Below are positions 43,890 to 51,672 of a stretch of 56,000 nt of DNA, one piece after another. The translations under genes and the position numbers were made by a program. The first letter of the stretch is position 1; every line of letters starts with the position of its first letter. The notes beneath the pieces were generated by a model, which saw nothing but the letters and a program-made list of their open reading frames with translations, was not told the DNA's origin and did no database searches. The stretch spans positions 35,980 through 91,979 of the forward strand of contig LKHC01000089.1 of the NCBI GenBank assembly GCA_001618605.1, written 5' to 3'. Source of the DNA: Candidatus Fermentibacter danicus. Lineage in GTDB: Bacteria; Fermentibacterota; Fermentibacteria; Fermentibacterales; Fermentibacteraceae.

Positions 43890-43966
43890 TGGTACGCCCG
43901 TCGCGATTCGAACGCGAGGCCTGCGGATTAGAAGTCCGCTGCTCTATCCAGCTGAGCTACGGGCGC
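43890..43966 (-). tRNA. tRNA-Arg (anticodon TCT)
   Basis: Cloverleaf read on the minus strand: acceptor GCGCCCG pairing with CGGGCGT (first pair G-U), D arm AGCTCAGCTGGATAGAGC, anticodon stem GCGGA/TCCGC with loop CTTCTAA, and T arm with GTTCGAATC. The 3' CCA is encoded (43890-43892). It is the last gene of a three-tRNA unit. Confidence 0.95.
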
Positions 43967-44120
43967 ACCGACGGATGAGACTGGAACTATACGGTATTCC
44001 TGGTTTCTCCGGAAGCGGGGAGGGGCATCAAAAGCCCTCCGGGCATCGTCTTTCGAGGGGAAGGCGGCTTCGGCGTTCTCACGGCTCGCCGCACCTGGAA
44101 CAAAGGCGGCAGCCATAAAT

Positions 44121-44148
44121 GCTCATCCCCGCAGACGCGGGGATGAGC
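44121..44148. repeat. Perfect 12-bp inverted repeat next to tRNA-Lys
   Basis: GCTCATCCCCGC and GCGGGGATGAGC flank an AGAC loop, 5 bases beyond the tRNA-Lys 3' end. On the minus strand an ATTTATGG follows rather than a T run. It may act in tRNA precursor processing or as a partial terminator. It resembles half of a type I-E CRISPR repeat, but stands alone. Confidence 0.6.
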
Positions 44149-44152
44149 GAGA

Positions 44153-44228
44153 TGGTACGCCCCCCGGGGCTCGAACCCGGAACCTACGGATTAAGAGTCC
44201 GTTGCTCTACCAGCTGAGCTAGGGGCGC
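44153..44228 (-). tRNA. tRNA-Lys (anticodon CTT)
   Basis: Cloverleaf on the minus strand: acceptor GCGCCCC with GGGGCGT, D arm with AGCTCAGCTGGTAGAGC, anticodon stem ACGGA/TCCGT with loop CTCTTAA, and T loop GTTCGAGCC. The encoded CCA is at 44153-44155. Confidence 0.95.
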
Positions 44229-44235
44229 AAAAATC

Positions 44236-44312
44236 TGGGGTGGGAGACCGGGGTCGAACCGGCGACCACTTGATCCACAGTCAAGGGCTCTACCAACTGA
44301 ACTACTCCCACC
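44236..44312 (-). tRNA. tRNA-His (anticodon GTG)
   Basis: Cloverleaf on the minus strand: acceptor GTGGGAG/CTCCCAC, anticodon stem CTTGA/TCAAG with loop CTGTGGA, T loop GTTCGACCC, and encoded CCA. The extra G at position -1 (44312) opposite discriminator C73 is the tRNA-His identity element, so the 5' end is set one base early. It is first in the operon. Confidence 0.95.
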
Positions 44313-44323
44313 AGAGCGCACCG

Positions 44324-44352
44324 ATTCTAGGTCGAAAGCCGCTCAAAGTCAA
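44324..44352 (-). promoter_or_regulatory. Promoter of the His-Lys-Arg tRNA operon
   Basis: On the minus strand TTGACT (44347-44352), a 17-base spacer and TAGAAT (44324-44329) lie about 12 bases before the tRNA-His 5' end. This is one of the best sigma-70 matches in the window. Confidence 0.8.
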
Positions 44353-44364
44353 GAAGGGCTGCTC

Positions 44365-44393
44365 TTGACGCGGATTACTCCAGAGAATACGCT
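44365..44393 (+). promoter_or_regulatory. Weak candidate promoter for nrdR
   Basis: TTGACG (44365-44370), a 17-base spacer and TACGCT (44388-44393) point toward nrdR, divergent from the tRNA promoter. Only the -35 is a good match. Confidence 0.35.
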
Positions 44394-44428
44394 AATGCCT
44401 GTCACCCTTCAGGAGCTGGCGGGAGCCT

Positions 44429-44884
44429 ATGAGGTGTCCTAGATGCGGAAGCATGGACGACAGGGTCGTCGATTCGCGCATTGTCAAGGAGGGCAGGGCC
44501 ACCAGGCGCCGCCGCGAGTGCTTCGACTGCGGCTACCGCTACACCACCTACGAGTTTATCGAGACCAGCTACCCATCGGTGGTCAAGAAGGACGGCAGGC
44601 GCGAGCCCTTTGATCCCGCCAAACTCGAGAAGGGCATTGCCCGGGCGTGCGAGAAGCGGCCCGTTTCCGCCAAGCAGGTGAAGGACATCGTCGAGAAGCT
44701 GACGGCCTCCGTGTCGGAGGAGTTCCCCGAGGAGGTCAGCTCCGAGTATATCGGGGAATGCGTCATGGAGATGCTGAAGACGGTCGACGAGGTGGCCTAT
44801 GTCCGTTTCGCCAGCGTCTACAGGAAGTTCAGGGACGTAGCCCAGTTCAGGGAGGAGCTGGATGGGCTCCTCCGGTCGAAATGA
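44429..44884 (+). CDS. nrdR: Transcriptional repressor NrdR
   Basis: A 151-residue protein, typical length. The N-terminal zinc ribbon uses Cys3, Cys6, Cys31 and Cys34 (MRCPRCGSMDDRVVDSR; RRRRECFDCGYRYTTYE). The ATP-cone domain at about 48-140 (VVKKDGRREPFDPAKLEKGI) senses ATP/dATP. NrdR represses ribonucleotide reductase genes at paired NrdR boxes. No nrd genes or boxes were noticed in this window. Confidence 0.97.
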   Translation: MRCPRCGSMDDRVVDSRIVKEGRATRRRRECFDCGYRYTTYEFIETSYPSVVKKDGRREPFDPAKLEKGIARACEKRPVSAKQVKDIVEKLTASVSEEFPEEVSSEYIGECVMEMLKTVDEVAYVRFASVYRKFRDVAQFREELDGLLRSK

Positions 44885-44946
44885 AGGCTTTACGGCCTTC
44901 CTCGGAGGGGTCGCTTCGCTTATAGATTCTTCACATGCCCGCACTC

Positions 44947-44952
44947 TATAAT
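44947..44952 (+). promoter_or_regulatory. Perfect -10 hexamer upstream of rnfC
   Basis: TATAAT lies 59 bases before the rnfC start, in the 126-base gap after nrdR. No good -35 occurs at 16-18 bases upstream, so an activator or weak promoter is possible. A GGGAGGG ribosome binding site precedes the rnfC ATG. Confidence 0.45.
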
Positions 44953-45010
44953 CTACGATCCACAGCCCCTCGGAGGCTTTTCACGGGAATCGAAATACAA
45001 CGGGAGGGTC

Positions 45011-46324
45011 ATGACGAAACTGAGGACTTTTCCGGGTGGGGTCCACCCGGACGAGTACAAGGAACTGGCCGGGAAAGCCGCGATACGCCGGATAAAGGCG
45101 CCTGAGACCGTCAGGGTGGCCCTTTGCCAGCATCTGGGTGCGCCGTCCAAGCCGGTTGTCGCCAAGGGTGACAAGGTCGTCCGCGGCCAGGAGATCGGCT
45201 CTCAGAACGGCTATGTCAGCCTTCCCACCCACTCGCCGGTGACGGGGACGGTGGCGGGGCTGGAGGAGATGCCCCTGCCGCACAGGAGATCCGGCCTAGC
45301 GGTCGTGATCGAAACCGATTCCGAGGACGGCCCGCCGCCGTTCGAGCCCTGGCCGGACTTCACATCCCGCACCCCGGCCGAGATCATCGAGAGGATAAGG
45401 CTGGCCGGCATCTGCGGCATGGGCGGGGCGAGCTTTCCTACGCACGTCAAACTGTCCCCTCCCGACGGGAAGAGGATCGACACCCTCATACTGAACGGCG
45501 CCGAATGCGAGCCCTATCTGACTGCCGACCACAGGCTGATGGTCGAGAGGACGGCCGACGTCGTTCTCGGCATGAAGATCATGGCTTTCGTGCTGGGTGT
45601 GGAGAGATGCGCCGTGGGCATCGAGGAGAACAAGCCCGACGCCATCGCGGCCCTGTCCGGGGCGGGAGTCGACGTCGAGGTTTTGAAGGTCAAGTACCCC
45701 CAGGGCTCCGAGAAGCAGCTCATCAAGGCCATAACCGGGCGGGAGGTGCCTGTCGGCGGCCTTCCTCTCGACATAGGGGTCGTCGTTCCGAACGTCGGCA
45801 CCGCCGCAGCCGTGGCACAGGCGGTGCGCGACGGGGAACCGTCCATCCGCAGGATAGTCACCGTCTCGGGAGCGGGGGTCAGGGCTCCGGGCAACTTCGA
45901 CGCTGCCGTCGGCACTCCGTTCCACGACCTGATCGCAGAGGCCGGAGGGTATGCCGGCGACGTATGCAGGCTCCTGTCGGGCGGGCCGATGATGGGCATC
46001 GCCCAGTTCACGGACGCCGTTCCGGTCACGAAGGGCACGAGCGGGATCGTGGCGCTCACGACCGCTGAAGCCAGGAAGCTCACGGAGGGCCCCTGCATCA
46101 AGTGCGGGAGATGCGTGGACGCATGCCCGATGAAGCTGCTTCCGTGCCTCATCGCGGCCAATGCCGAGAAGGAGAAGTGGGACAGGGCCGAGGAGCTGGG
46201 TGCCCTGAACTGCATGGCCTGCGGGACGTGCAGCTTCGTGTGCCCCAGCGACAGATTCCTCGTCCACTACATCAAGAGGGCCCAGGACGCGATCCGGGCC
46301 GCCAAGAGATCGAAGGAGGCGTGA
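45011..46324 (+). CDS. rnfC: Rnf complex subunit C
   Basis: A 437-residue protein: barrel-like start (RTFPGGVHPDEYKELAG), the NADH/FMN-binding Rossmann-like region with GICGMGGASFPTHVKL and NGAECEPYLTADHRLM, an SLBB part, and two ferredoxin motifs (CIKCGRCVDACP and CMACGTCSFVCP). RnfC is the NADH-oxidising or -reducing subunit of the ion-pumping ferredoxin:NAD oxidoreductase. It is first in rnfCDGEAB, with an ATGA-type overlap to rnfD. Confidence 0.97.
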   Translation: MTKLRTFPGGVHPDEYKELAGKAAIRRIKAPETVRVALCQHLGAPSKPVVAKGDKVVRGQEIGSQNGYVSLPTHSPVTGTVAGLEEMPLPHRRSGLAVVIETDSEDGPPPFEPWPDFTSRTPAEIIERIRLAGICGMGGASFPTHVKLSPPDGKRIDTLILNGAECEPYLTADHRLMVERTADVVLGMKIMAFVLGVERCAVGIEENKPDAIAALSGAGVDVEVLKVKYPQGSEKQLIKAITGREVPVGGLPLDIGVVVPNVGTAAAVAQAVRDGEPSIRRIVTVSGAGVRAPGNFDAAVGTPFHDLIAEAGGYAGDVCRLLSGGPMMGIAQFTDAVPVTKGTSGIVALTTAEARKLTEGPCIKCGRCVDACPMKLLPCLIAANAEKEKWDRAEELGALNCMACGTCSFVCPSDRFLVHYIKRAQDAIRAAKRSKEA

Positions 46325-47400
46325 TGGCCGAGACTAGAACCTTCCAGGTCTCGATGTCGCCGCACTTCGGCTCGCCGCATTCCACCCGCAGGGTCATGTT
46401 CGACGTGGTAATCGCCCTGCTCCCGGCCCTCCTGGGGGCCGTGTGGCTGTTCGGCCTCCGTGGCGCCCTGCTGCCTGTCGTCGTCGGCGTGGCTGCGGCC
46501 GTGGCGGCGGAGTTCGTCTGCCTCAGGCTGATGAAGCGGGACACGTCGGCCGCCCTGGACGGCAGCGCGATAGTGACCGGCATTCTTCTGGCGTACAATC
46601 TGCCGCCGGGCGTTCCCTGGTGGCTTCCAGTACTCGGTTCCGCCTTCGCGATAGTGGTGGGAAAGCAGGTCTTCGGAGGCCTCGGCAGCAATCTGGTGAA
46701 CCCGGCGCTGCTCGGCCGCGCCTTCCTGATGGCCAGCTTCCCCGTCCTCATGACCGCCGGATGGAGCGCTCCGTTCGAGTGGCGCAACGCGGCGGCGGGA
46801 TTCGAAACCCATGGCATGCCCGCCTCCGTCGTGTCGGAGATGCCCGTGGCCGACGCCGTGACCGGCGCTACGCCCCTTCGCGCGTGGAAGGACTCCTTCG
46901 GGATGGAGTCCCATGACGGGCAGGCCGTCCGCGAGGGGCTCACCGATCCGGGCACCCTGATGAATCTCCTCACGGGAAGGCGTGGAGGCTGCCTGGGCGA
47001 GACTTCGATAATACTCCTCCTGCTCGGGGCGCTCTACCTGTTCGTACGCAAGGTTCTCGACTGGCGGATTCCATTCTCCTACCTGGGATCAGTGGCCCTG
47101 TTCGGATGGATTCTCGGCGGGCCCGGGTTCTTCGACGGCAGCGCGGTCTTCAGCGTCCTGTCCGGAGGGGTGATCCTCGGCGGCTTCTTCATGGCTACGG
47201 ACATGGTCACCACCCCGGTCACCCACGCGGGACGGCTGGTCTTCGGTCTGGGTGCAGGGCTGCTCACCGTCGTAATCAGGCGCTGGGGAGGATATCCCGA
47301 GGGCTGCTCATATTCGATCCTGCTCATGAACCTCGCCACCCCTCTCATCGACAGATTCACGAAGCCCAGGATGTTCGGGGAGGTGCGGAAGCATGCGTGA
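46324..47400 (+). CDS. rnfD: Rnf complex subunit D
   Basis: A 358-residue membrane protein with about nine hydrophobic helices, from the ATG sharing one base with the rnfC stop; the longer frame from 46102 is in rnfC. The covalent FMN site is the Thr in DAVTGATPL. The typical LGSNLVNPALLGRAF loop is present. It is a membrane electron carrier of Rnf. Confidence 0.96.
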   Translation: MAETRTFQVSMSPHFGSPHSTRRVMFDVVIALLPALLGAVWLFGLRGALLPVVVGVAAAVAAEFVCLRLMKRDTSAALDGSAIVTGILLAYNLPPGVPWWLPVLGSAFAIVVGKQVFGGLGSNLVNPALLGRAFLMASFPVLMTAGWSAPFEWRNAAAGFETHGMPASVVSEMPVADAVTGATPLRAWKDSFGMESHDGQAVREGLTDPGTLMNLLTGRRGGCLGETSIILLLLGALYLFVRKVLDWRIPFSYLGSVALFGWILGGPGFFDGSAVFSVLSGGVILGGFFMATDMVTTPVTHAGRLVFGLGAGLLTVVIRRWGGYPEGCSYSILLMNLATPLIDRFTKPRMFGEVRKHA

Positions 47401-47983
47401 GATGGCGAAGCTCGGGCTGATACTCATGGCGATGAGCCTGCTTTGCGCAGCCGCGCTCGGGTACGTGAACGCCCTCACCGAGGACAGGATCGCCCGACAG
47501 AAGGAGATGGCCGTGGTCGCCGCGATGGACGCTGTGTCCGCGCCCCTCGGCGACAGCCTGGTCTTCGATTCCCTGGCCGTGCCGGGGCTCTCCAACCCGT
47601 ACGCCGAGACAGGGCGCAGTCTGGCGGTGGTGGAGGTTCGGGCCGGCGGCGCCAGGGTCGGATATGTCTTCACCGCATACAGGAAGGGCTACTCCAGCGT
47701 CATCGAGACGATGGTGGCCCTCGACCCGGCCGGAACGATCGTGGGCTCCACGATCCTCTACCAGTCCGAGACTCCCGGCCTGGGAACCCGGTACGCGGCT
47801 CCCGAGTGGCTGGAGCAGCTCTCCGGGCTGGACGGCTCCTCGGTGGCCCTTGTCAGGGACGGCGGCGGCGTCAGCGCCGTAACCGGAGCGACGGTCAGCG
47901 GACGGGCCATAACCGGCTCCGTAGCGGACGGGGTCTCCGCCCTGCGCGATGCGGGCCTGTTCAGGGACGGAGGGGCGATATGA
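47393..47983 (+). CDS. rnfG: Rnf complex subunit G
   Basis: A 196-residue protein with one N-terminal membrane helix (LGLILMAMSLLCAAALGYV) and an extracytoplasmic FMN domain. The FMN-linked Thr is in SAVTGATVSGRAI. The QSETPGLGTR motif is typical. It overlaps rnfD by 8 bases and rnfE by 4. Confidence 0.96.
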   Translation: MREMAKLGLILMAMSLLCAAALGYVNALTEDRIARQKEMAVVAAMDAVSAPLGDSLVFDSLAVPGLSNPYAETGRSLAVVEVRAGGARVGYVFTAYRKGYSSVIETMVALDPAGTIVGSTILYQSETPGLGTRYAAPEWLEQLSGLDGSSVALVRDGGGVSAVTGATVSGRAITGSVADGVSALRDAGLFRDGGAI

Positions 47984-48588
47984 GCCTCTGGAAGGACTTC
48001 AGCAACGGATTCTACACCGAGAATCCCATCTTCAGGATCAGTCTGGGCATGTGCCCGTTCCTCGCTCTCAGCACCTCGGTCCAGAATGCGCTCGGCATGG
48101 GCGCGGCGGTCACATTCGTGCTGATCTGGTCCAACGTGGCGATATCGACGCTGCGCAACGTGATCCCCGACAAGATCAGGATCCCGTGCTACATCGTCTT
48201 CATAGCCACCTTCGTCAGCCTCGTGGACATGGTCATGGCGGCCTACGCGCCGTCGCTCCACAAGGCGCTGGGCATCTACATTCCCCTGATAGTGGTCAAC
48301 TGCATCATCCTCGGCAGGGCCGAGGCCTTCGCAAACAAGAACACCGTGACAAGCTCCTTCCTCGACGGGGTCGGAATGGGGATAGGCTTCACGCTCGCGA
48401 TGGCGCTGATGGCTTCCATCCGCGAGATACTGGGCAGCGGCACCTGGTACGGGATCAACATTCTCGGCCAGGCCTACGCGGATCAGCCCGTCCTGATGGC
48501 GATCCTTCCTCCAGGAGCATTCGTGCTGATGGGCTTCGTTCTCGCGGCGTTCGCCGTCATAGACCGCAGGAAGGAGCGTGCGGCATGA
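47980..48588 (+). CDS. rnfE: Rnf complex subunit E
   Basis: A 202-residue protein with six predicted transmembrane helices from ATG 47980. It has NPIFRISLGMCPFLALSTS and NCIILGRAEAFANKN, the two Cys-containing half-motifs conserved in RnfE/NqrD that hold an intramembrane iron-sulfur site with RnfA. Confidence 0.96.
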   Translation: MSLWKDFSNGFYTENPIFRISLGMCPFLALSTSVQNALGMGAAVTFVLIWSNVAISTLRNVIPDKIRIPCYIVFIATFVSLVDMVMAAYAPSLHKALGIYIPLIVVNCIILGRAEAFANKNTVTSSFLDGVGMGIGFTLAMALMASIREILGSGTWYGINILGQAYADQPVLMAILPPGAFVLMGFVLAAFAVIDRRKERAA

Positions 48589-49226
48589 ACGCCCCGACAA
48601 TCCTGGCCGCTCTGCTGGGTGCGACTCCCGCCGGCGGCGGTGCGGGTCTCTCTCAGATAATGGGTCTCGTCATTGGCGGAATCCTTATAAACAATTACGT
48701 ACTCTCGCGCTTCCTCGGGATCTGCCCATTCCTCGGGGTCTCGAAGCAGCTCGACTCTGCGCTCGGCATGGGCGCCGCCGTCGTCTTCGTTATGGCCATG
48801 ACCGCTGCGAGCTGCTACGTCCTGTGGCAGCTCCTCCTGGTCCCGCTGCACCTGGAGTACCTCAGCACCATCGTGTTCATCCTGATAATCGCGGCGCTGG
48901 TCCAGTTCGTGGAGATGGTGCTTCTCAAGTTCAGCCCGGCGCTCTACAAGGCTCTCGGAATCTACCTGCCCCTGATAACGACGAACTGCGCCGTGCTGGG
49001 CGTGGCGGTCCTGAACAAGGACGCGGGCTACAGCCTCGGGCTCGGCGTGGTGAACGCCGTGGCCGGCGCCCTGGGCTTCTCCCTGGCCCTGATACTCATG
49101 GCGGGCCTTCGCGAGCGCCTGGAGATGTCGAACACCCCGGACGCGATGAAGGGCAAGCCGATCACGTTCATTCTCGCGGGCGTGATGTCCATCGCCTTCC
49201 TGGGCTTCGCCGGCCTGGGGGTGTGA
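48585..49226 (+). CDS. rnfA: Rnf complex subunit A
   Basis: A 213-residue six-helix protein, homologous to RnfE in inverted topology. It has NNYVLSRFLGICPFLGVSK and TTNCAVLGVAVLNKD. The start at 48585 overlaps the rnfE stop (ATGA). The N terminus is about 20 residues longer than in common RnfA because of a GATPAGGGAG segment. Confidence 0.96.
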   Translation: MNAPTILAALLGATPAGGGAGLSQIMGLVIGGILINNYVLSRFLGICPFLGVSKQLDSALGMGAAVVFVMAMTAASCYVLWQLLLVPLHLEYLSTIVFILIIAALVQFVEMVLLKFSPALYKALGIYLPLITTNCAVLGVAVLNKDAGYSLGLGVVNAVAGALGFSLALILMAGLRERLEMSNTPDAMKGKPITFILAGVMSIAFLGFAGLGV

Positions 49227-49227
49227 G

Positions 49228-50292
49228 ATGATCGCGGAACTGCTATTCATGGCGGCGGTCTCCCAGATCCAGTCCACGGAGCCGTCCCTTTCCGAAGGAG
49301 TGCTTCTGCCTGCGGGTCTTCTCGGCGCCACCGGCCTCCTGCTCGGCGTTGGCCTCGCGATCGCGGCACGGAGGCTGGCGGTCCAGAAGGACCCGCTGAT
49401 CGAGAAGCTGGAGTCCCTGCTTCCCGGAGCCAACTGCGGCGGATGCGGATTTCCCGGCTGCGGGGGCTTCGCGGAGGCGCTCGCCAAGGGAGAATCCCAG
49501 CCTGCGGGCTGTGTGGCCGCCAATCCAGCGACGCTCTCCGCCCTCGCATCAGCAATGGGCGTCGAGGTGCAGGACTCGATCCGCAGGATCGCGGTGATCC
49601 GGTGCAACGGAGGACACTCGACCGGACTGGCTTTCACCTACGACGGCCCCTGTTCCTGCGCTTCCGCCGCCATGGTGATGGGAGGGGACAAGGCCTGCAG
49701 GTTCGGATGCCTCGGCATGGGCGACTGCGTAAGAGCCTGCCCCTTCGGGGCCATCCGGATAGGCGAGAACGGCGTTCCCGTGGTGGACGGGGAGAAATGC
49801 ACCGGCTGCGGCAAGTGCGTGAAGACCTGTCCCAAGGGGGTCGTCTCCCTGTGGCCGGAGAATCGCCAGGTCACGGTCGCCTGCAGCAACAGGGACCGCG
49901 GGCCGACCGCCAGGAAGGCCTGTGCGGTGGCCTGCATAGCCTGCGGCAGGTGCGCGAAGGCCTGTCCGGCGAACGCGATAACCGTGAGCGACAACCTCGC
50001 CTCGATCGATCCGGAGAAGTGCATCAACTGCGGGCTCTGCGCCACTGTCTGCCCCACCGGCGCCATCGTCGACAGGGCTCCTGCACGCCCGAAGGCCTAT
50101 ATCGACAACGAGTGCACCGGCTGTGGCATATGCGCCGAGGCCTGTCCGGTGAACGCTATAACGGGAGAGCCGAAGGCGAAGCATGACGTCGACAAGGACA
50201 AGTGCGTCGGCTGCGGGCTCTGTGCTCCGAAGTGCCCCGGCAGGGCCATTCACCTGCTCGGCGCCCTCTCCTACACCAGGGAAGGCGCGTAG
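49228..50292 (+). CDS. rnfB: Rnf complex subunit B, ferredoxin-rich long form
   Basis: A 354-residue protein with a membrane helix at about 26-47, an N-terminal Fe-S motif (NCGGCGFPGCGGFAE), and then six further cysteine motifs of ferredoxin type. The last five are regular CxxCxxCxxxCP (for example CTGCGKCVKTCP, CINCGLCATVCP, CVGCGLCAPKCP). This long form is like that of acetogens and accepts electrons from ferredoxin. It closes the rnf operon, 3 bases before selA. Confidence 0.96.
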   Translation: MIAELLFMAAVSQIQSTEPSLSEGVLLPAGLLGATGLLLGVGLAIAARRLAVQKDPLIEKLESLLPGANCGGCGFPGCGGFAEALAKGESQPAGCVAANPATLSALASAMGVEVQDSIRRIAVIRCNGGHSTGLAFTYDGPCSCASAAMVMGGDKACRFGCLGMGDCVRACPFGAIRIGENGVPVVDGEKCTGCGKCVKTCPKGVVSLWPENRQVTVACSNRDRGPTARKACAVACIACGRCAKACPANAITVSDNLASIDPEKCINCGLCATVCPTGAIVDRAPARPKAYIDNECTGCGICAEACPVNAITGEPKAKHDVDKDKCVGCGLCAPKCPGRAIHLLGALSYTREGA

Positions 50293-50295
50293 GGC

Positions 50296-51672
50296 ATGGC
50301 CGGCGGAGATCTCAGCCGTCTCCCCGCCGTCAACGAACTGCTGGCGATTATAGAGAACGCCAGCCCCGGCATTCCCCATGCGCTCGCCCGCCGCGCCGCC
50401 AGAGCCGTTCTGGCGAGAGCCCGGGCATCCATCAGGGACGGCGGAAGCCCGGTGGAGGACATCGGCAGGGTGGCCGTCGAGGAGGCTTCGGCCATGGCCC
50501 GGACGAGTCTCGGACCGGTCATAAACGCCACGGGGATCGTCCTTCACACTGCTTTCGGCCGTGCCGCGCTCTCCGACTCCGCTGCGGAGGCCGTGTCTTC
50601 CGCCGCCCGGGGCTTCTGCAGCCTCCAGTGGGACTGGGAGACGGGAGCGAGAGGCAACCGCGATTCTCATGTGGAGGGCCTGATCTGCGAGCTTACAGGC
50701 GCGGAGGCGGCCACAGTCGTAAACAACAACGCGGGCGCAACGCTCCTGGCGCTGTCCGCCCTGACTGCCGGCCGGGAAGTGGTGGTGTCCCGCGGTCAGC
50801 TCGTAGAGATCGGCGGTTCCTTCCGCATCCCGGACGTGATGAAGCAGTCCGGTGCGATCATGCGGGAGGTGGGCTGCACGAACCGCACGCATCTGAAGGA
50901 TTACGCCTCGGCCATCGGCCCCGAAACCGCCATGCTGCTCAGGGTCCATCCCTCCAACTACCGCATAAGGGGTTTCTCATCCGAGGTTCCACTCGAAGAC
51001 CTGGTGGCCCTGGGGGCGGAAACCGGCATACCGGTCATGGATGACCTGGGAGCCGGCTCCCTGGTGGATCTGTCCCTGTTCGGGCTCCCGCCGGAGCCGA
51101 CCATTCCCATGAGCATCAGGGCCGGCGCCGCGCTGGTCACGAGTTCCGGCGACAAGCTCATAGGCGGCCCCCAGGCGGGGATAATCGCCGGCAGGAGGGA
51201 TCTGGTCTCGATCATCAGGAAGCACCCGCTCGCAAGGGCCCTGCGGGTATGCAAGCTCACGCTGGCCGCCCTGGAGGCTACGCTCAAGATCTTTCTCGAG
51301 GAGCCCGGGTACGTCAGGACCAACCATCCGGTCTACGCGATGCTGGCAGCCGACCCGGAGGTTCTCGATGAGCGGGTTGCCGGGCTGATCGGGATGCTCC
51401 GTCTCCCGGCGGTCTGCACCGTGTCGGCCTCGTCGATGGACAGCTTCGTAGGAAGCGGTGCGCTGCCCGATTCGGCGATACCCTCCCGGGGTGTCGTCAT
51501 AGATTCGCCGGACTGCGGAGCCCTGGCGGCGGCACTTCGCAGATGCACACCGGCGGTGGCCGGCAGGCTGGAGAACGGCAGACTCTATCTCGACCTCCGT
51601 ACGGTCCTCCCCGGTCAGCTCGAAATCCTCGCCGTAAAGGTCAGCGGCGCAGCCGGAGAACTGTGGGCGTAG
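50296..51672 (+). CDS. selA: L-seryl-tRNA(Sec) selenium transferase
   Basis: A 458-residue PLP enzyme. It has NATGIVLHTAFGRAALS, the VNNNAGATLLAL segment and the Schiff-base Lys287 in SSGDKLIGGPQAG. SelA converts Ser-tRNA(Sec) to selenocysteinyl-tRNA(Sec) using selenophosphate. It overlaps selB by 10 bases. Confidence 0.97.
   Translation: MAGGDLSRLPAVNELLAIIENASPGIPHALARRAARAVLARARASIRDGGSPVEDIGRVAVEEASAMARTSLGPVINATGIVLHTAFGRAALSDSAAEAVSSAARGFCSLQWDWETGARGNRDSHVEGLICELTGAEAATVVNNNAGATLLALSALTAGREVVVSRGQLVEIGGSFRIPDVMKQSGAIMREVGCTNRTHLKDYASAIGPETAMLLRVHPSNYRIRGFSSEVPLEDLVALGAETGIPVMDDLGAGSLVDLSLFGLPPEPTIPMSIRAGAALVTSSGDKLIGGPQAGIIAGRRDLVSIIRKHPLARALRVCKLTLAALEATLKIFLEEPGYVRTNHPVYAMLAADPEVLDERVAGLIGMLRLPAVCTVSASSMDSFVGSGALPDSAIPSRGVVIDSPDCGALAAALRRCTPAVAGRLENGRLYLDLRTVLPGQLEILAVKVSGAAGELWA

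Noticed and set aside
44121-44148. Palindrome resembling a type I-E CRISPR repeat
   Set aside because: Only one copy is present, with no spacer-repeat periodicity and no cas genes; a hairpin near the tRNA is simpler.
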